Below are positions 62,458-64,000 of a stretch of 64,000 bases of DNA, one piece after another. Each line of letters starts with the position of its first letter. Positions within the stretch are counted from its first letter, which is position 1. The translations under genes and the position numbers were made by a program. This DNA comes from Janibacter anophelis NBRC 107843 (GTDB lineage Bacteria; Actinomycetota; Actinomycetes; Actinomycetales; Dermatophilaceae). The stretch spans positions 1 through 64,000 of the forward strand of contig NZ_BCSQ01000001.1 of assembly GCF_001570945.1 (NCBI RefSeq), in the 5' to 3' direction. The notes below the pieces were generated by a model. That model ran no database searches. It worked only from the letters and a program-made list of their open reading frames with translations, and was not told where the DNA came from.

Positions 62458-64000
62458 TGGGCCTGGACCTCACCGCGATCGGTGCGGGACTCCCCTTCGC
62501 CGAAGCCCTCCCCGACGTGCGCGCCGCGCTGACCGGCCACGGCGTCGCCGTCGTCCAGGCGCCGCCGGGCTCCGGCAAGACCACGCTCGCACCGCCGCTC
62601 GTCGCCGAGCAGGTCGACGGCCGCGTCGTCGTCACGGGTCCGCGTCGGGTGACGGTCCGCTCCGCCGCCCGTCGTCTCGCCCACCTGACCGGCACCGAGA
62701 TCGGTGATGTCGTCGGGTACACGGTGCGCGGCGAGCGGCACGTGCGGCGCGGGACGCGCATCGAGTTCGTCACCCCCGGGGTGCTCGTGCGGCGCCTGCT
62801 CGCCGACCCGGAGCTGGCCGGCACGGCGGCCGTCGTCCTCGACGAGGTGCACGAGCGCGGGCTCGAGTCGGACCTGCTGCTCGGCATGCTCGCCGAGGTG
62901 CGCCAGCTGCGGGACCTGCCGCTCGTCGCGATGTCCGCGACCCTCGACGCGCCCGCGATCGCCCACCTGCTCGGCGACGCCCCCGTCGTCGACAGCGAGG
63001 GCGCGCTCCACCCCCTCGAGGTCATCTGGGCTCCGCCGGCCGGGCCCCGTACCGACGAGCGCGGGGTGACGCGGGAGTTCCTCGAGTACGTCGCCTCGAC
63101 CGCGGCACACCACCACGGGGCGAAGGGCGGAGACACCCTCGTCTTCGTCCCCGGCGCCCGGGAGGTCGACCGGGTCGTGGAGTCTCTCGCTTCCCGGTTG
63201 CCGCACGTCGAGGTGCTCCCGCTGCACGGCCGGTTGGCACCGAGGGAGCAGGACCGCGCCACGGGCGAAGGGGGTGATTCGTCACGAATCATCGTCTCCA
63301 CCGACCTCGCCGAGTCCTCGCTCACCGTGCCGGGAGTGCGACTCGTCGTGGACGCGTGCCTGTCCCGGGAGCCTCGTCGGGACGCCGCCCGTGACATGTC
63401 GGGCCTGGTCACGGTGCAGGCCTCGCGGGCGTCGATGACCCAGCGCGCCGGGCGCGCCGCGCGTCTCGGGCCGGGGCGAGCGGTGCGACTGATCGAGGAG
63501 TCAGCCTGGTCGCGGGCACCGGAGCACGTGACCCCGCAGATCGCCACCGCGGACCTCACCGAGACCGCCCTGACCCTCGCGGCGTGGGGTTCGCCGCGGG
63601 GCGAGAGGATGCCGCTGCTCACCGCTCCCCCGGGACCGGCGATGGTCGCCGCGGAGTCCACCCTGCGTGCCCTCGGGCTGGTCGACGAGGACGGCCGCAT
63701 CACGCCCGACGGTGAGGCCGCGGCCCGCGTGCCGGCCGACCCGCGGCTCGCGCGGGCCCTGCTCGACGGCTCCCGCCTCGTCGGTCCGGTCGCCGCGGCG
63801 GAGGTCGTCGCCACCCTCGCCGACGACCACCGCAGCACCGATGGTGACCTCGACCGGCTCGTCGCCGACCTGCGCTCCGGTGCGGCGCCTGCGGCCGCTC
63901 GCTGGCGAAGGGAGGTCGAACGGCTCACCCGACTGGCCCCACCCGCTGGTCGAGGTGCGAGACCGTCCACGGTCGAGCCTCGAGACCCCTCTGCCGCAAC
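62457..64000 (+). CDS. hrpB: ATP-dependent helicase HrpB, 5' part (continues beyond window)
   Basis: About 514 residues are visible. Motif I VVQAPPGSGKTTL, motif II LDEVHERG, motif III MSATLD, motif V region IIVSTDLAESSLTVPGV and motif VI QRAGRAARLGPG identify a DEAH/RHA helicase of HrpB type. At the right edge residues about PPAGRGARPSTVEPRDP are encoded by a REP-like repeat (63943-63990), read in frame. The remaining C-terminal half lies outside. Coupled to the GNAT gene by TGATG. Confidence 0.9.
   Translation, partial: MGLDLTAIGAGLPFAEALPDVRAALTGHGVAVVQAPPGSGKTTLAPPLVAEQVDGRVVVTGPRRVTVRSAARRLAHLTGTEIGDVVGYTVRGERHVRRGTRIEFVTPGVLVRRLLADPELAGTAAVVLDEVHERGLESDLLLGMLAEVRQLRDLPLVAMSATLDAPAIAHLLGDAPVVDSEGALHPLEVIWAPPAGPRTDERGVTREFLEYVASTAAHHHGAKGGDTLVFVPGAREVDRVVESLASRLPHVEVLPLHGRLAPREQDRATGEGGDSSRIIVSTDLAESSLTVPGVRLVVDACLSREPRRDAARDMSGLVTVQASRASMTQRAGRAARLGPGRAVRLIEESAWSRAPEHVTPQIATADLTETALTLAAWGSPRGERMPLLTAPPGPAMVAAESTLRALGLVDEDGRITPDGEAAARVPADPRLARALLDGSRLVGPVAAAEVVATLADDHRSTDGDLDRLVADLRSGAAPAAARWRREVERLTRLAPPAGRGARPSTVEPRDPSAA
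63943..63990. repeat. REP-like repeat, TCGAGGCTCG/CACCTCGACCA family, copy C (inside hrpB)
   Basis: The reverse complement reads GGTCTCGAGGCTCGACCGTG then GACGGTCTCGCACCTCGACC, nearly identical to copy A at 2416-2463. It is inside the open hrpB frame with no stop. Either an inserted element or a case of coding sequence hosting the repeat. Confidence 0.85.

Overview
The window is high-GC DNA (roughly 70% by eye) with dense, short-spaced genes, many GTG starts and several apparently leaderless genes. Actinobacterial hallmarks are present: CsoR, HspR with HAIR operators, an IdeR-type iron box, an LprG/P55-like pair, LCP and GAF/winged-helix regulators. I infer an actinomycete, most likely Micrococcales and plausibly Intrasporangiaceae (Janibacter-like). 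The family guess is recall, not a computed result. No rRNA, tRNA or CRISPR array was seen.

Layout. 1-2.4 kb: edge of a transglutaminase-like gene, then a divergent arsenic module (arsR / acr3-arsC). 2.5-8 kb: YbaK deacylase, a GAF regulator, phosphoglucomutase and an aldehyde dehydrogenase-DUF779 pair. 8.2-12 kb: ilvA and a CsoR-controlled copper module (csoR, copA); a second CsoR box drives copZ 42 kb away. 12.2-16.5 kb: two-component system plus NatAB-like ABC exporter. 16.5-30.5 kb: housekeeping and enzyme genes (TrmH, PAP2, ABC-F with a leader peptide, HAD, siderophore-interacting protein behind an iron box, pyrE, SDR/dienelactone hydrolase/SRPBCC operon, xth, hydrolase) and an lprG-p55-like operon. 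30.5-34 kb: AAA ATPase, TPR membrane protein, FAD monooxygenase. 34-47 kb: heat-shock genes clpB and dnaK-grpE-dnaJ-hspR, with HAIR boxes before clpB and dnaK, plus LCP, RraB-like and other genes. 47-55 kb: small metabolic genes and an Xre regulator divergent from a secreted papain-like protease and a surface protein. 55-58.7 kb: an unusual operon (acidic peptide, haem-oxygenase-like iron enzyme, CDGSH protein, methyltransferase), then SDR-DUF1697. 58.7-60.6 kb: a remnant zone of very small genes, a frameshifted gene and an IS3-family end. 60.6-64 kb: ThrE-like exporter, GNAT and the start of an HrpB helicase.

Beyond genes, three repeat systems stand out: (a) palindromes built on CGCGCAT(T/C)TCCCC and its complement, alone or in composites, at eight loci and mostly at gene 3' ends, one sitting exactly where an aminotransferase gene is truncated; (b) a REP-like family with TCGAGGCTCG and CACCTCGACCA arms, one copy read in frame inside hrpB; (c) a short word, CGAAGGGGG, far more frequent than composition predicts, on both strands and in all reading frames.

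All coordinates and motifs were read by eye. Functional names rest on family recall, and start codons were chosen by ribosome-binding site, spacing or overlap with neighbours.
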